Shown here piece by piece: positions 1-10,159 of a DNA stretch of 64,000 nt (the stretch's first letter is position 1; each line of letters begins with the position of its first letter). Under the pieces are notes generated by a model. It was given only the letters and a program-made list of their open reading frames with translations, did no database searches and was not told the DNA's origin. Source of the stretch: Aeromicrobium flavum (GTDB lineage: Bacteria; Actinomycetota; Actinomycetes; Propionibacteriales; Nocardioidaceae); the NCBI RefSeq assembly GCF_007992115.1, contig NZ_BJZQ01000002.1:124001-188000 (forward strand), in the 5' to 3' direction. Made by a program: the position numbers and the translations under genes.

Positions 1-723
1 CACGCGGTTGACGTCGTCGGCGTCGTGCAGCTCGAACTGGTGCCGCGAGACGAGCGTGCCGGGGATCGACTCGGGCAGCGGGGTGCCGTCGGGCAGCAGC
101 GCCGGGGTGTCGACCGCGTTGTGGCGGGCGAAGACGCCCGGCGTCGGCGCGTTGCCGGGGTGCTTGCCCGACTCGGCGAAGTCGCGCATGCGACGGGCCT
201 GCAGATCAGCCTGGGTCGGCGGGGCGACGAGGCGCTCGCGGTGGGCGAGCACCATCGCGCCGAGGACCGCGACGATCATCAGGGCCGCGGTGAACTCAAA
301 CGCCAGCACGTAGTCGGTGAAGAGCAGCGAGGCGAGTCCGTGCAGGTTGCCGTTCGCGTTCGCCTCGCCCAGGCCGACGATCGCCGACGAGACCGACTGG
401 GCCACGCCCAGCGACAGCAGCAGCGCGAAGAGCACGCCGACGACCGCCGCCATGACGCGCTGGCCCTTGATCGTCTCGACGATCGAGTCGGACGTCTCGA
501 CGCCGACCAGCATGAGCACGAACAGGAACAGCATCATGATCGCGCCGGTGTAGACGATGATCTGCACCGCGAACAGGAACGGGGCGCCCTGCGCCGCGTA
601 GAGCATCGCCAGGCAGATCATGACGACCGCCAGGCACAGCGCGGCGTGCACGGCCTTGCGGGCGAAGATGAGTCCCATCGCCGCCAGCACCATGACCGGG
701 GCGAGGATCCAGAACGCCGTCAC
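1..723 (-). CDS. nuoJ: NADH-quinone oxidoreductase subunit J (partial, 3' end off window)
   Basis: Membrane-arm subunit of proton-pumping complex I, which passes NADH electrons to menaquinone. Reading from GTG at 723 the protein begins [20 protein letters not shown] and shows four or five hydrophobic segments, including [20 protein letters not shown] and [15 protein letters not shown], typical of NuoJ. A long polar C-terminal part follows from about residue 165. The GTG overlaps the nuoI stop as GTGA, which fixes the start and shows translational coupling. 241 codons are present and no stop is reached, so the last residues, and presumably nuoK-N, lie outside. NuoJ of actinobacteria is longer than that of E. 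coli, which fits the tail. Confidence 0.93.
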   Translation of the reverse strand, partial: MTAFWILAPVMVLAAMGLIFARKAVHAALCLAVVMICLAMLYAAQGAPFLFAVQIIVYTGAIMMLFLFVLMLVGVETSDSIVETIKGQRVMAAVVGVLFALLLSLGVAQSVSSAIVGLGEANANGNLHGLASLLFTDYVLAFEFTAALMIVAVLGAMVLAHRERLVAPPTQADLQARRMRDFAESGKHPGNAPTPGVFARHNAVDTPALLPDGTPLPESIPGTLVSRHQFELHDADDVNRV

Positions 724-1274
724 GAGGCCGTCTCCGGGCCGCTGGTGGTCTCGACGATCGGCAGCGACTTGCCCCGGTAGTAGTCGTGGTGGTCGTCGCT
801 GATGAGCATCTCGTGCGGGGGCTCGAGCATGCCCGGCAGCAACGGCGCCAGCAGGTCGTCCTTCTCGTAGATCAGGGCGGCGCGGTTGTCGTCGGCCAGC
901 TCGTACTCGTTGGTCATCGTGAGCGCCCGGGTGGGGCACGCCTCGATGCACAGACCGCACAGGATGCAGCGCAGGTAGTTGATCTGGTAGACGCGTCCGT
1001 AGCGCTCACCGGGGCTGAACCGCTCGTCCTCGGTGTTGCTCGCGCCCTCGACGTAGATCGCGTCGGCCGGGCAGGCCCACGCGCACAGCTCGCAGCCGAC
1101 GCACTTCTCGAGGCCGTCGGGCCAGCGGTTGAGCTGGTGGCGGCCGTGGAAGCGCGGCGCCGTGGGCACCTTCTCGAACGGATACTTCTCCGTGACGGGC
1201 TTCTTGAACATCGTCCGGAACGTGACGCCGAAGCCGGCGACCGGGTCCCAGAGCGTTTCCTTCAACGTGCTCAT
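720..1274 (-). CDS. nuoI: NADH-quinone oxidoreductase subunit I
   Basis: The ferredoxin-like 8Fe subunit of complex I, carrying clusters N6a and N6b between the peripheral and membrane arms. The 184-residue protein has two 4Fe-4S motifs, [12 protein letters not shown] and [12 protein letters not shown], near residues 58 and 99. A charged C-terminal tail ends in SGPETAS. The ATG at 1274 overlaps the nuoH stop as ATGA, and the stop overlaps the nuoJ GTG, so start and end are both fixed by neighbours. Length and motif spacing match actinobacterial NuoI. Confidence 0.97.
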   Translation of the reverse strand: MSTLKETLWDPVAGFGVTFRTMFKKPVTEKYPFEKVPTAPRFHGRHQLNRWPDGLEKCVGCELCAWACPADAIYVEGASNTEDERFSPGERYGRVYQINYLRCILCGLCIEACPTRALTMTNEYELADDNRAALIYEKDDLLAPLLPGMLEPPHEMLISDDHHDYYRGKSLPIVETTSGPETAS

Positions 1275-2548
1275 GGCTGCTCTCCCCCATCCGTGGGTTG
1301 CGAGGTGGTGGTCGGTGCGGTGGCCATGGCCTCGCGCTGCGCGGGCAGCGGCGGCACGGGGAACCCACCGGCGAAGGCGTCGAACTCCTGCGGCTCGACC
1401 ACCTCGGGCTCGTCGTCCTCGTCCCGCGTGGGCAGGAAGAAGGTGACGATCAGCAACGCGCCGGCGACACCCGCGGCGATGAGCATGGCCTGCTGGTCGA
1501 GCATGTCCTCGACCTGGAGCTTGCGGATGAACGCCAGGGCGACGATCCAGCCCAGGGCGATCGGGATGAGCCACTTCCAGCCGAACTGCATGAACTGGTC
1601 GTAGCGCATGCGCGGCAGCGTGCCGCGCAGCCAGACGAACATGAAGATGAAGCCCAGCGTCTTGAGGAAGAACCACAGGACGGGCCAGTAGCCCTCGTTG
1701 GCGCCCTCCCAGACCTGGGCGATGCCGAACGGGGCGCGCCAGCCGCCGAGGAACATCGTCGTGGCCAGCGCCGAGACGGTGACCATGTTGATGTACTCGG
1801 CCAGGAAGAACATCGCGAACTTGAACGACGAGTACTCGGTGTGGAAGCCGCCGACCAGCTCGCCCTCGGCCTCGGGGAGGTCGAAGGGGGCACGGTTGGT
1901 CTCGCCGACCATCGCGATGACGTAGATGATGAACGACGGCAGCAACGGGATGAAGAACCAGATGTCCTCCTGCGCCGCGACGATCTCGGACGTGGACATC
2001 GAGCCCGCGTAGATGAAGACCGCGACGAGCGACAGGCCCATCGCCACCTCGTAGCTGATGACCTGGGCACTGGAGCGCAGGCCGCCGAGCAGGGCGTAGA
2101 TCGAGCCGGACGACCAGCCGGCCAGGACGATGCCGTACACGCCGATCGAGGTGACGGCCAGGATGTACAGCACCGCGACGGGCAGGTCGGTCAGCTGCAG
2201 CGGGGTCTCGTGGCCGAAGAAGTTGACGACCGGACCGAACGGGATGACGGCCCAGGCCAGGAACGACGGCACGACCGCGATGATCGGCGCCACGTAGTAG
2301 ACGATCTTGTCCGCGGCCTTGGGGAAGATCTCCTCCTTGAGGCCCAGCTTCACGCCGTCGGCGAGGCTCTGCAGCAGGCCGAACGGGCCGTTGACGTTGG
2401 GCCCGATGCGGTGCTGCATGCGGGCCACGACGCGGCGCTCGAACCAGATGTTGAACAGCGTGTAGAGCACCAGGAACACGAAGATCAGCAGCGCCTTGAC
2501 GGCGACGACCCATCCCGGGTCGTTGCCGAAGAGATCGTCCAGACTCAT
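1271..2548 (-). CDS. nuoH: NADH-quinone oxidoreductase subunit H
   Basis: Membrane subunit of complex I at the junction of the arms, forming part of the quinone-binding chamber. The 425-residue protein starts [19 protein letters not shown] and carries family signatures [40 protein letters not shown] and EYINMV. About eight hydrophobic helices are visible. The C-terminal 40 residues are acidic and proline-rich, an extension beyond the E. coli protein (about 325 aa) that is common in actinobacteria. ATG 2548 overlaps the nuoG stop (ATGA). Confidence 0.97.
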   Translation of the reverse strand: MSLDDLFGNDPGWVVAVKALLIFVFLVLYTLFNIWFERRVVARMQHRIGPNVNGPFGLLQSLADGVKLGLKEEIFPKAADKIVYYVAPIIAVVPSFLAWAVIPFGPVVNFFGHETPLQLTDLPVAVLYILAVTSIGVYGIVLAGWSSGSIYALLGGLRSSAQVISYEVAMGLSLVAVFIYAGSMSTSEIVAAQEDIWFFIPLLPSFIIYVIAMVGETNRAPFDLPEAEGELVGGFHTEYSSFKFAMFFLAEYINMVTVSALATTMFLGGWRAPFGIAQVWEGANEGYWPVLWFFLKTLGFIFMFVWLRGTLPRMRYDQFMQFGWKWLIPIALGWIVALAFIRKLQVEDMLDQQAMLIAAGVAGALLIVTFFLPTRDEDDEPEVVEPQEFDAFAGGFPVPPLPAQREAMATAPTTTSQPTDGGEQP

Positions 2549-4950
2549 CGTTCGCCTCCCGTCAGGCTGACGCGGCCGCCGTGGGCGACGCCGAGCGCGG
2601 CACCCAGGTGGACGCCGGAGTTCGTGGGCGCCCACACGACACCCTCGGGCATGAAGGCGGCCTCGGCGATGAAGCTCGCCGAACCGGACGGCCCCGTCAG
2701 CGTGGCTCGCTGGCCGGGCTGGACGCCGCAGGCGGTCAAGGTGGCCTCGCTGGCGCGCAGGACGGGCTCGCGCGCGGTCTGGCGCAGGAAGTCGGCGCCG
2801 TCCTGCAGGCGGCCCCCGTCGATCAGCTGCTTCCAGGTGTCGAGGACGACCCTGCCGGCGACGACCTTCCCGGCGGCGGTCTTCGCCGCAGCCGGCTTGC
2901 GGCCACGGAAGACGATTCGCTTGCCGTCCCAGGGGCCGAGCTCGCGCCACTCGGCGGCAGCCTCGGCGGTGGTGCGGATGCCGATCGGGCGACCCAGCTC
3001 CTCGGCGATGCCCGCCAGCACGCGCACGTCGGTGAGCGCGGGCGCGTCGATCAGGACCTGGTGGAAGGGACGCTGGCGACCCTCCCAGTTGATGAACGTG
3101 CCGGCCTTCTCGACCGGGGGCGCGACGGGCAGCACGACGTCGGCCAGCGCGGTGACCGCGGACGCGCGGACCTCGAGGCTGACCAGGAAGTCGACCGAGC
3201 GCAGCGCGTCGCGGGCGAGCGCGGGGTCGGCGAGGTCGTCGACGTCGACGCCGGCCACCACGAGGGCACCCAGCTCGCCGCTGGCGGCGGCGGCGATGAT
3301 CGCGTCGGTGTCGAGGCCGACCTCGTCGGGCAGGCTCGGGACGCCCCAGTCGGCGGCGGCGTCGGCCCGCGCCTCGGCCGACGCCACGGGGCGCGCGCCG
3401 GGGAGCAGGTTCGGCAGGCAGCCCGCGTCGAGCGCGCTGCGGTCGCCGGCCCGGCGCGGGACCCAGGCCCAGCGAGCCCCGGACTCGGTGGCCTTGGTGG
3501 CGACGGCGGACAGCGCGCCGGGGATCGTGGCGAGTCGCTCGCCGGCCAGGATGATCGTGCCCGGCGAGACGGCCAGCTCGGCCAGCGCCGCGGCCTCCTG
3601 ACCCGGCACGGTGGGCACGAGGGTGCCGTTCATCTTGGTCAGGCCGCGCGTCGTGTGCGTGCCCAGCGCGAAGACCTGCACGCCCTGGCGGCTGGCCTTG
3701 CGCAGGCGCAGGAAGAGCGTGCCGGCCTCGTCCTCGGGCTCGAGCCCGACCAGGACGACGGCCGTGGCTCGCTCGAGGTCGGCGAAGGTGACGTCGACCG
3801 GCGTGCCGGCGACCTTGGCCGCGAGGAACTCGGTCTCCTCCTTCGAGGTGGGCCGGGCGCGGAAGTCGATGTTGTTGGTGCCGAGGGCGACGCGGGCGAA
3901 CTTGGCGTAGGCGTACGCGTCCTCCACGGTGAGGCGGCCGCCCGTGAGGACGGCCTTGCCGGCTGCGGCGGCCAAGCCACGGGCCGCCACGGCCAGGGCG
4001 CCGGGCCACGACGTGGGCTCGAGCTCGCCCGTGGCGGGGTTGCGCACGAGCGGGGTGGTGAGCCGGTCGGCCTGGCGCGACCACGTGAACGCGAAGCGGT
4101 CCTTGTCGGTGATCCACTCCTCGTTGACCTCGGGGTCGTCGCCGGCGAGGCGGCGCATGACCTTGCCGCGCCGGTGGTCGACACGGATCGCCGAGCCGCA
4201 GGCGTCGTGCTCGGACACCGACGGGACGCTGATCAGGTCGAACGGGCGGGAGCGGAACCGGTAGTCGGCGCTGGTGAGCGCGCCGACCGGGCAGATCTGG
4301 ATCGTGTTGCCGCTGAAGTACGAGCCGAACGGCACGTCCGGCGCGATACCGATCTGCTGCTGGGCGCCGCGCTCGAGCAGCGCGATGAACGGGTCGCCCG
4401 CGATCTCGGACTGGAAGCGCGTGCAGCGCTGGCACAGGACGCAGCGCTCACGATCGAGCAGCACGTTGCTCGACAGCGGCAGCGGCTTGGGGAAGAGGCG
4501 CTTGGTCTCGATGAAGCGCGACTCCGAGGCGCCGTGCGAGAGCGACTGGTTCTGCAGCGGGCACTCGCCGCCCTTGTCGCACACGGGGCAGTCGAGCGGG
4601 TGGTTGGCCAGCAGGAACTCGAGCATCCCCTCCTGCGCCTTCTCGGCGACCGGCGAGGTGACCTGCGTGCGCACGACCATGCCGGGAGCGACCTCGATGG
4701 TGCAGGACGCCTGCGGCTTGGGCATCCCCCGGCCGTTGCCGGCGTCGGGGATCTCGACCAGGCACTGGCGGCACGCGCCGACGGGCGCGAGCAGCGGGTG
4801 GTCGCAGAAGCGCGGGATCTCGGTGCCGATGAGCTCGGCGGCGCGGATGACCAGCGTGCCCTTCGGGACGCTGACCTCGACGTCGTCGATCGTGAGCGTG
4901 ACGAGCTCGACCGGCGTCGTGTCGGTGGGGTTCGGCTCGGTGACGGTCAT
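2545..4950 (-). CDS. nuoG: NADH-quinone oxidoreductase subunit G
   Basis: Large Fe-S subunit of the NADH-oxidising arm. The 801-residue protein has an N-terminal 2Fe-2S ferredoxin domain ([18 protein letters not shown]), the His-Cys3 cluster loop ([19 protein letters not shown]) and a 4Fe-4S motif ([19 protein letters not shown]). A molybdopterin-oxidoreductase-like region of about 550 residues follows, without an evident cofactor role. ATG 4950 overlaps the nuoF stop, and the gene's own stop overlaps the nuoH ATG (ATGA). The start [19 protein letters not shown] places a short variable leader before the ferredoxin fold, as in relatives. Confidence 0.97.
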   Translation of the reverse strand: MTVTEPNPTDTTPVELVTLTIDDVEVSVPKGTLVIRAAELIGTEIPRFCDHPLLAPVGACRQCLVEIPDAGNGRGMPKPQASCTIEVAPGMVVRTQVTSPVAEKAQEGMLEFLLANHPLDCPVCDKGGECPLQNQSLSHGASESRFIETKRLFPKPLPLSSNVLLDRERCVLCQRCTRFQSEIAGDPFIALLERGAQQQIGIAPDVPFGSYFSGNTIQICPVGALTSADYRFRSRPFDLISVPSVSEHDACGSAIRVDHRRGKVMRRLAGDDPEVNEEWITDKDRFAFTWSRQADRLTTPLVRNPATGELEPTSWPGALAVAARGLAAAAGKAVLTGGRLTVEDAYAYAKFARVALGTNNIDFRARPTSKEETEFLAAKVAGTPVDVTFADLERATAVVLVGLEPEDEAGTLFLRLRKASRQGVQVFALGTHTTRGLTKMNGTLVPTVPGQEAAALAELAVSPGTIILAGERLATIPGALSAVATKATESGARWAWVPRRAGDRSALDAGCLPNLLPGARPVASAEARADAAADWGVPSLPDEVGLDTDAIIAAAASGELGALVVAGVDVDDLADPALARDALRSVDFLVSLEVRASAVTALADVVLPVAPPVEKAGTFINWEGRQRPFHQVLIDAPALTDVRVLAGIAEELGRPIGIRTTAEAAAEWRELGPWDGKRIVFRGRKPAAAKTAAGKVVAGRVVLDTWKQLIDGGRLQDGADFLRQTAREPVLRASEATLTACGVQPGQRATLTGPSGSASFIAEAAFMPEGVVWAPTNSGVHLGAALGVAHGGRVSLTGGER

Positions 4951-6257
4951 CGCGCGCCCTCCTTCGCGAACAGGGTGGAGGCCGCGGGCGGGAACAGGTC
5001 GCGGCTGGGCGTGGTCATGCCGGCCTCGAACTCCTCGCGGAAGTACTGGATGGCCGAGGTGATCGGGCTGGTGGCACCGTCACCCAGGGCGCAGAACGAG
5101 CGCCCGAGGATGTTGTCGCACAGGTCGAGCAGCAGCTCGATGTCGCCGGGCCTGCCCTGACCCTCGTCGATGCGGCGCAGCGTCTGGACGAGCCACCACG
5201 TGCCCTCGCGACACGGGGTGCACTTGCCGCAGGACTCGTGCTTGTAGAACTCGGTCCAGCGCAGCACGCACCGCACCACGGAGGTGGTCTGGTCGAAGAT
5301 CTGCAGGGCCCGGGTGCCGAGCATCGAGCCCGCGGCGCCGACGCCCTCGAAGTCCAGCGGGACGTCGAGGTGCTCGGCGGTGAGCAGCGGGGTGGAGGAG
5401 CCTCCGGGGGTCCAGAACTTCAGCTCCGAGCCCGGGCGCATGCCGCCGCCCAGCTCGATCAGCTGGCGCAGCGTGATGCCCAGCGGCGCCTCGTACTGGC
5501 CCGGCTTCGCGACGTGGCCCGAGAGGCTGAAGATGCCGTGGCCCTTCGACTTCTCGGTGCCCATCGAGGCGAACCAGTCGGCGCCGCCGGCGATGATGCC
5601 GGGCACCGAGGCGACCGACTCGACGTTGTTGACGACCGTCGGCGAGGCGTACAGGCCCGCGACGGCCGGGAACGGCGGGCGCAGCCGCGGCTGGCCGCGA
5701 CGCCCCTCGAGCGAGTCGAGCAGCGCCGTCTCCTCGCCGCAGATGTAGGCGCCGGCGCCGGCGTGCACGATCAGGTCGAGGTCGTAGCCGGTGCCGTGGA
5801 TGTCGCGACCCAGGTGACCGGCCGCGTAGGCCTCGCGCACGGCGGCGCGCAGGCGGCGGATCACGTGCAGCACCTCGCCGCGCACGTAGATGAACGCGGT
5901 GTGCGCCCGGATCGCGCGCGACGCGATGATGACGCCCTCCACGAGCACGTGCGGGTTGGCCATCATGAGCGGGATGTCCTTGCAGGTGCCCGGCTCGGAC
6001 TCGTCGGCGTTGACCACGAGGTACTTCGGGTTGGGGTTGTCCTGCGGGATGAAGCCCCACTTCATGCCGGTCGGGAAGCCAGCGCCGCCGCGACCGCGCA
6101 GGCCGGCGTCCTTGACCTCCTCGATGATGGCGTCGGGGTCCATCGTGAGCGCCTTCTCGAGGCCGCGGTAGCCGCCGCGCGCCGTGTAGGCGTCGAGCGT
6201 CCAGGCGCGGTCGTCGGCCCAGTTCGCGGTCAGGACCGGCGTCAACAGGTCAGTCAT
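4947..6257 (-). CDS. nuoF: NADH-quinone oxidoreductase subunit F
   Basis: NADH- and FMN-binding subunit that takes hydride from NADH and feeds the Fe-S chain. The 436-residue protein shows the glycine-rich nucleotide loop GRGGAGFPTGMKWGF, the flavin/NADH region VVNADESEPGTCKD, and the N3 4Fe-4S motif ESCGKCTPCREGTWW. The chosen start is ATG 6257 (MTDLLTPVLTANWADDRAW). It overlaps the end of nuoE by 8 nt; a longer reading would run far into nuoE and was not used. Overlaps nuoG by ATGA. Confidence 0.96.
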   Translation of the reverse strand: MTDLLTPVLTANWADDRAWTLDAYTARGGYRGLEKALTMDPDAIIEEVKDAGLRGRGGAGFPTGMKWGFIPQDNPNPKYLVVNADESEPGTCKDIPLMMANPHVLVEGVIIASRAIRAHTAFIYVRGEVLHVIRRLRAAVREAYAAGHLGRDIHGTGYDLDLIVHAGAGAYICGEETALLDSLEGRRGQPRLRPPFPAVAGLYASPTVVNNVESVASVPGIIAGGADWFASMGTEKSKGHGIFSLSGHVAKPGQYEAPLGITLRQLIELGGGMRPGSELKFWTPGGSSTPLLTAEHLDVPLDFEGVGAAGSMLGTRALQIFDQTTSVVRCVLRWTEFYKHESCGKCTPCREGTWWLVQTLRRIDEGQGRPGDIELLLDLCDNILGRSFCALGDGATSPITSAIQYFREEFEAGMTTPSRDLFPPAASTLFAKEGAR

Positions 6258-7062
6258 GGGTGCCCTCGCTCTCGTCCGGGTCCTTGCCGCCCTCGACGTC
6301 GGCCGGGGACTGGTCGGCCACGGTCTCGCTGCCGGCGCGGCTGGTGTCGGCCTCGGCCACCGCCTCGGTGGTGGACTCCGGTGCGGCCTCGGTGCCGGAG
6401 GCCTCGAGCGGCGGCGCCGCCCAGCCCCGCTCGTCGGCGATCTCGAGCCCGACCAGCGACGCCGGACCGGCGGCCGGACCCTCGTCGACCAGGCCGTCCT
6501 CGAACCCGGCGATGACGCGCTCGGCCTCGCGCCACGACGTGATCGTGGCGCCGCGGGTGGACTGGACCGCCTCACCGGCACGGAGCCGGTCGACGACCTC
6601 GACGGCCGACTCGGGCGTCTGGTTGTCGAAGAACTCCCAGTTGACCATCATCACCGGGGCGAAGTCGCAGGCCGCGTTGCACTCGACCTTCTCGAGCGTG
6701 ATCCGGCCGTCCTCGCTGGTCTCGTCGTTGCCGACGTCGAGGTGGCCGCAGAGGCGCTCGAAGATCTCGTCGCCGCCCATGACGGCGCACAGCGTGTTGG
6801 TGCAGACGCCGACGTGGTGCGTGCCCATCGGGCGGCGCTTGTACATCGTGTAGAAGGTGGCGACGGCGCTGACCTCGGCCTCGGTGAGGCCCAGGATCTG
6901 TCCGCACACGCCGATGCCCTCGGCCGTGACGCGACCCTGGTCGGCCTGGACGAGGTGCAGCATCGGCAGCAGGGCGCTGCGCGCCTGCGGGTAGCGGCCG
7001 GCGAGCTCGTGCAGCTCGGCGATCGTCGTCTGGCTCAGTCCCTCGGAGATCTGCTCGGTCAT
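6250..7062 (-). CDS. nuoE: NADH-quinone oxidoreductase subunit E
   Basis: The 2Fe-2S (N1a) subunit that partners NuoF. The 270-residue protein has the thioredoxin-like domain in its first 190 residues, with the four cluster cysteines in GVCTNTLCAVMGG and VECNAACDFAPVMMVN. About 75 further residues are rich in Ala, Glu, Ser and Pro (EASGTEAAPESTTEAVAEAD and onward) and look disordered. E. coli NuoE lacks this tail; longer forms are usual in actinobacteria. The ATG shares one base with the nuoD stop (TGATG). Confidence 0.95.
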   Translation of the reverse strand: MTEQISEGLSQTTIAELHELAGRYPQARSALLPMLHLVQADQGRVTAEGIGVCGQILGLTEAEVSAVATFYTMYKRRPMGTHHVGVCTNTLCAVMGGDEIFERLCGHLDVGNDETSEDGRITLEKVECNAACDFAPVMMVNWEFFDNQTPESAVEVVDRLRAGEAVQSTRGATITSWREAERVIAGFEDGLVDEGPAAGPASLVGLEIADERGWAAPPLEASGTEAAPESTTEAVAEADTSRAGSETVADQSPADVEGGKDPDESEGTHD

Positions 7063-8390
7063 CAGCGATCAACGCCCCCCATCACGGGATCGATGGACGC
7101 GACCGCGACGATGACGTCCGAGAGCATGCCGCCCTCGCTCATCGCGGACACGCCCTGCAGGTTCACGAACGAGGGATCGCGGAAGTGCGCCCGGAAGGGG
7201 CGGGTGCCGCCGTCGGACACCGCGTGGCACGCGATCTCGCCCTTGGGTGACTCGATCGCGAAGTACGCCTGCCCGGCCGGGACCCGGAAGCCCTCGGTGA
7301 CGAGCTTGAAGTGGTGGATCAGCGCCTCCATCGACTCGCCCATGATGTGCGCGATGTGCTCGGGCGAGTTGCCCTGCCCGTCGCTGCCGACGGACAGCTG
7401 GGCCGGCCACGCGATCTTGCGGTCGGCGATCATGACGGGCTGGCCCTGCGTGGACTCGAGCCGGTCGATGCACTGCTCGACGATCCGCAGCGACTCCCAC
7501 ATCTCGAGCTGGCGGATCATGAACCGGCCGTAGGCGTCGGGCTCGTCGCGGGTGATCACGTCGAAGTCGTAGGTGTCGTAGCCCCAGTAGGGCTGCTTGA
7601 CGCGCAGGTCCCAGTCGAGGCCGGTCGAGCGCAGGATCGGCCCGGTGATGCCCAGGGCCAGCACGCCCGCCAGGTCGAGGCGGCCGACCTGCTTGAGGCG
7701 GCCCTTGAAGATCGGGTTGGCGTTGCACAGCGCCGCGTACTCCGGCAGGCGCTTCTTCAGCAGGGCCACGAGGTCGCGCAGGTGGCCGACGGTGCCGTCG
7801 GGCAGGTCCTGGGAGACGCCGCCGGGCCGGAAGTACGCGTGGTTCATGCGCAGGCCGGTGATCAGCTCGAACGCCTTGAGGATCTCCTCGCGGTCGCGGA
7901 AGCCGCACGTCATGACCGTCAGCGCGCCGATCTCCATGCCGCCGGTGGCGATGGCGACGAGGTGGCTGGAGATGCGGTTGAGCTCGAGCATCAGCACGCG
8001 GATGACCTGCGCACGCTCGGTGATCTGGTCCTCGATGCCGAGCAGTCGCTCGACCGCGCCGACGTAGGCCGCCTCGTTGGAGAACGGGGCGACGTAGTCC
8101 ATGCGGGTGCAGAAGGTCACGCCCTGGGTCCAGGTGCGGAACTCCATGTTCTTCTCGATGCCGGTGTGCAGGTAGCCGATCCCCGCGCGGGCATCGTGCA
8201 CCGTCTCGCCGTCGATCTCGAGGATGAGGCGCAGCACGCCGTGCGTGGACGGGTGCTGCGGGCCCATGTTGATGACCAGCCGGTCGCCCTCGAGGCTGTC
8301 GGTCGAGATCGTGTCCCAGTCGCCGCCGGTGACGTTGAAGACCTGGCCGGAGGTCGACTCGGAGGTGTCCGCGTACGGATCGGCGCTCAT
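7062..8390 (-). CDS. nuoD: NADH-quinone oxidoreductase subunit D
   Basis: The 49-kDa-type subunit that, with NuoB, forms the quinone site. The 442-residue protein has the signature [20 protein letters not shown] near residue 43, the region [20 protein letters not shown], and the C-terminal [12 protein letters not shown] that is nearly invariant in the family. The chosen ATG at 8390 ([18 protein letters not shown]) overlaps the nuoC stop (ATGA). Distantly related to the large subunit of NiFe hydrogenases, but the metal-binding cysteines are absent, as expected for complex I. Confidence 0.97.
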   Translation of the reverse strand: MSADPYADTSESTSGQVFNVTGGDWDTISTDSLEGDRLVINMGPQHPSTHGVLRLILEIDGETVHDARAGIGYLHTGIEKNMEFRTWTQGVTFCTRMDYVAPFSNEAAYVGAVERLLGIEDQITERAQVIRVLMLELNRISSHLVAIATGGMEIGALTVMTCGFRDREEILKAFELITGLRMNHAYFRPGGVSQDLPDGTVGHLRDLVALLKKRLPEYAALCNANPIFKGRLKQVGRLDLAGVLALGITGPILRSTGLDWDLRVKQPYWGYDTYDFDVITRDEPDAYGRFMIRQLEMWESLRIVEQCIDRLESTQGQPVMIADRKIAWPAQLSVGSDGQGNSPEHIAHIMGESMEALIHHFKLVTEGFRVPAGQAYFAIESPKGEIACHAVSDGGTRPFRAHFRDPSFVNLQGVSAMSEGGMLSDVIVAVASIDPVMGGVDR

Positions 8391-9130
8391 GAGTAGCTCC
8401 TCCGGTTGTCGGGGGCGGGGATGAAGCCGCCCTTGAACTCGACGTCGATGCCGCCCAGGGGGTAGTCCTTGCGCTGGGGGTGGCCGGGCCAGTCGTCGGG
8501 CATGAGGATCCGGGTGAGGTGCGTGTGCCCCTCGAAACGGATGCCGAACATGTCCCACGTCTCGCGCTCGTGCCAGTCGGCGGTGGGGTAGACGCCCATG
8601 ACGCTGGGCACCTGCGGGTCCTCCTCGGGGCACGTCACCTCGAGCCGGATCCGGCGGTTGTGGGTCATCGAGAGCAGGTGGTAGACGGCGTGCAGCTCGC
8701 GGCCGGTGTCGCCCGGGTAGTGCACGCCGCTCACGCCGCTGAGCAGCTCGAACCGCAGCCCCGCGTCGTCGCGCAGGTGCTGCGCGGCCTGCCGCAGCAC
8801 CTCGCGGCGGATGAAGAACGTGATCTCACCACGGTGGACGACGACCTTCTCGATGGCGTCGGCCAGGCCCTCGCCGGCGGTGAGGCGCTCGGCGACCTCG
8901 TCGAACCAGCCGCCGTAGGGCGGGGTGGCCGCCCCCGGCATGACGACCGGGCGGCGCAGCCCGCCGAAACCGGACGTGTCGCCGGTGCCGTGCACGCCGA
9001 ACGCGCCCTCGCGGACCTCGACGACCTCGAGCTCGACGGCGTCGCTCTTCTTCAGCTCGGCCCGCGTCTCGTGCGAGCCGTCCTGCGTCTCATCACTCAT
9101 CGCAGGCCCGTCCTGCGTCTCATCACTCAT
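8387..9130 (-). CDS. nuoC: NADH-quinone oxidoreductase subunit C
   Basis: The 30-kDa-type subunit of the peripheral arm. The C-terminal half carries the family signature [34 protein letters not shown] in part (residues about 170-215). The start is ambiguous: an upstream tandem duplication yields [10 protein letters not shown] followed by [10 protein letters not shown], so ATG codons exist at 9130 and 9100. ATG 9130 overlaps the nuoB stop (ATGA) and is chosen, giving 247 residues; the alternative is 10 residues shorter. NuoC and NuoD are separate genes here, not fused as in E. coli. Confidence 0.93.
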   Translation of the reverse strand: MSDETQDGPAMSDETQDGSHETRAELKKSDAVELEVVEVREGAFGVHGTGDTSGFGGLRRPVVMPGAATPPYGGWFDEVAERLTAGEGLADAIEKVVVHRGEITFFIRREVLRQAAQHLRDDAGLRFELLSGVSGVHYPGDTGRELHAVYHLLSMTHNRRIRLEVTCPEEDPQVPSVMGVYPTADWHERETWDMFGIRFEGHTHLTRILMPDDWPGHPQRKDYPLGGIDVEFKGGFIPAPDNRRSYS

Positions 9131-9134
9131 CGCA
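9078..9134. repeat. 27-bp direct repeat at the nuoB/nuoC junction, period 30 bp
   Basis: The 27 bases at 9078-9104 recur exactly at 9108-9134. The unit spans the nuoB stop and nuoC start signals, so the ATGAGTGATGAG start region exists twice and NuoC gains a second MSDETQDG block. No third copy was seen in the window. Confidence 0.97.
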
Positions 9135-9681
9135 TGAGTCCCGCCTGCGCGGAGGTGGGCAGGGCCGCCAGGACGGCCTGCTCCTCCTCGCGGATCTCGG
9201 CGAGGCGGTCGGCGCCCAGCTGCGTGTTCTGGATCGACTCGCGCAGCTTGAAGATCGCGTCGATCAGCATCTCGGGGCGCGGCGGGCAGCCCGGCAGGTA
9301 CATGTCGACGGGCACGACGTGGTCGACGCCCTGGACGATCGCGTAGTTGTTGAACATGCCGCCCGAGCTGGCGCAGACGCCCATCGCGAGCACCCACTTG
9401 GGGCCGGGCATCTGGTCGTAGATCTGGCGCAGGACGGGAGCCATCTTCTGGCTGACGCGACCGGCGACGATCATCAGGTCGGCCTGGCGCGGCGACGGCC
9501 GGAAGACCTCCATGCCGAAGCGGCCCGAGTCGTAGCGCGGGGCGCCGAACGTCATCATCTCGATGGCGCAGCAGGCCAGGCCGAACGTGGCCGGCCAGAA
9601 CGACGCCTTGCGGAAGTAGCCGGCCAGGCCCTCGACGGTCGAGAGCAGGACGCCACTGGGGAGTTTTTCCTCGAGGCCCAT
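9127..9681 (-). CDS. nuoB: NADH-quinone oxidoreductase subunit B
   Basis: Carries the terminal 4Fe-4S cluster N2 that donates electrons to quinone. The 184-residue protein contains the adjacent cysteines in [11 protein letters not shown], a later cysteine in MGVCASSGG, and [17 protein letters not shown]. The start chosen is ATG 9681 ([10 protein letters not shown]), the usual N-terminus in this group. It shares one base with the nuoA stop (TGATG). An in-frame start 30 nt upstream would lie inside nuoA and adds [10 protein letters not shown], which is not typical. Confidence 0.97.
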   Translation of the reverse strand: MGLEEKLPSGVLLSTVEGLAGYFRKASFWPATFGLACCAIEMMTFGAPRYDSGRFGMEVFRPSPRQADLMIVAGRVSQKMAPVLRQIYDQMPGPKWVLAMGVCASSGGMFNNYAIVQGVDHVVPVDMYLPGCPPRPEMLIDAIFKLRESIQNTQLGADRLAEIREEEQAVLAALPTSAQAGLMR

Positions 9682-10040
9682 CAGGTCCAGTCCATTCCCC
9701 CGCGCCGCCACTCATAGACGTACGCGATCGTGATGTTGAGCAGGAAGAGCATGACGGCGAAGAACGCGAACCAGCTCAGCTCGTCGAACGCGACGGCGAA
9801 GGGGAGCAGGAACACGACCTCGATGTCGAAGACGATGAACATCATCGCCGTGAAGAAGTACTTGATCGAGACCTTGCCGCCACCGTCGGGCAGGGGGCTG
9901 GGCTCGATGCCCGACTCGTAGCGGTCGAGCTTGGCGCGGTTGTAGCGCGAGGGTCCGGTGAACGGGGCGATGCCGACGCTGAACACGGCGAACGCCAGGG
10001 CGATGCCGCCCAGCACCAAGATCGGGATGTACGCGTTCAC
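9681..10040 (-). CDS. nuoA: NADH-quinone oxidoreductase subunit A
   Basis: Small membrane subunit opening the nuo operon. With GTG 10040 as start it is 119 residues, beginning [20 protein letters not shown], the expected family length. It has three hydrophobic helices and the signature [22 protein letters not shown] in part. Another GTG at 10055 is in frame, but a clear GGAGG at 10045-10049 lies between the two and serves the 10040 start. The Rex-type operator lies 29-46 nt upstream. Confidence 0.95.
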   Translation of the reverse strand: MNAYIPILVLGGIALAFAVFSVGIAPFTGPSRYNRAKLDRYESGIEPSPLPDGGGKVSIKYFFTAMMFIVFDIEVVFLLPFAVAFDELSWFAFFAVMLFLLNITIAYVYEWRRGGMDWT

Positions 10041-10068
10041 GGCACCTCCAGTCACCCGCGGACGAACC

Positions 10069-10086
10069 TTGTGAAGATCTTCACAG
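10069..10086 (-). promoter_or_regulatory. Putative Rex operator upstream of nuoA
   Basis: On the plus strand the bases read TTGTGAAGATCTTCACAG. This matches the actinobacterial Rex consensus TTGTGAA-N4-TTCACAA at 13 of 14 fixed positions, and the inner 16 bp are a perfect palindrome. It lies between menG and nuoA, 29 nt before the nuoA GTG. The rex gene is in this window at 38349-39020. In Streptomyces coelicolor nuo is a known Rex target. The inner TGTGA-N6-TCACA also fits Crp-type sites, so Crp binding is an alternative. No convincing -35/-10 pair was found beside it. Confidence 0.75.
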
Positions 10087-10159
10087 GCTCACGTGGATCA
10101 CTCTAGTGAGCGCCGGGACCGTCAGTGTGAGTTAGGTAACACTAAGCGTGTCGCCGGTC

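Noticed and set aside
9681..9711. Upstream start for nuoB adding ten residues.
   Set aside because: It lies inside nuoA and the family N-terminus begins at [10 protein letters not shown], which is coupled to the nuoA stop.
10070..10085. Palindrome TGTGAAGATCTTCACA read as a Crp/GlxR site.
   Set aside because: The core fits Crp, but the outer bases and spacing fit Rex better and a rex gene with a matching operator is in the window. Kept only as an alternative.
10132..10145. TTAGGTAACACTAA in the menG-nuoA gap as a DtxR/IdeR iron box.
   Set aside because: Aligned to the 19-bp iron box it matches only about 12 positions and one half-site is poor; no iron-related gene is adjacent.
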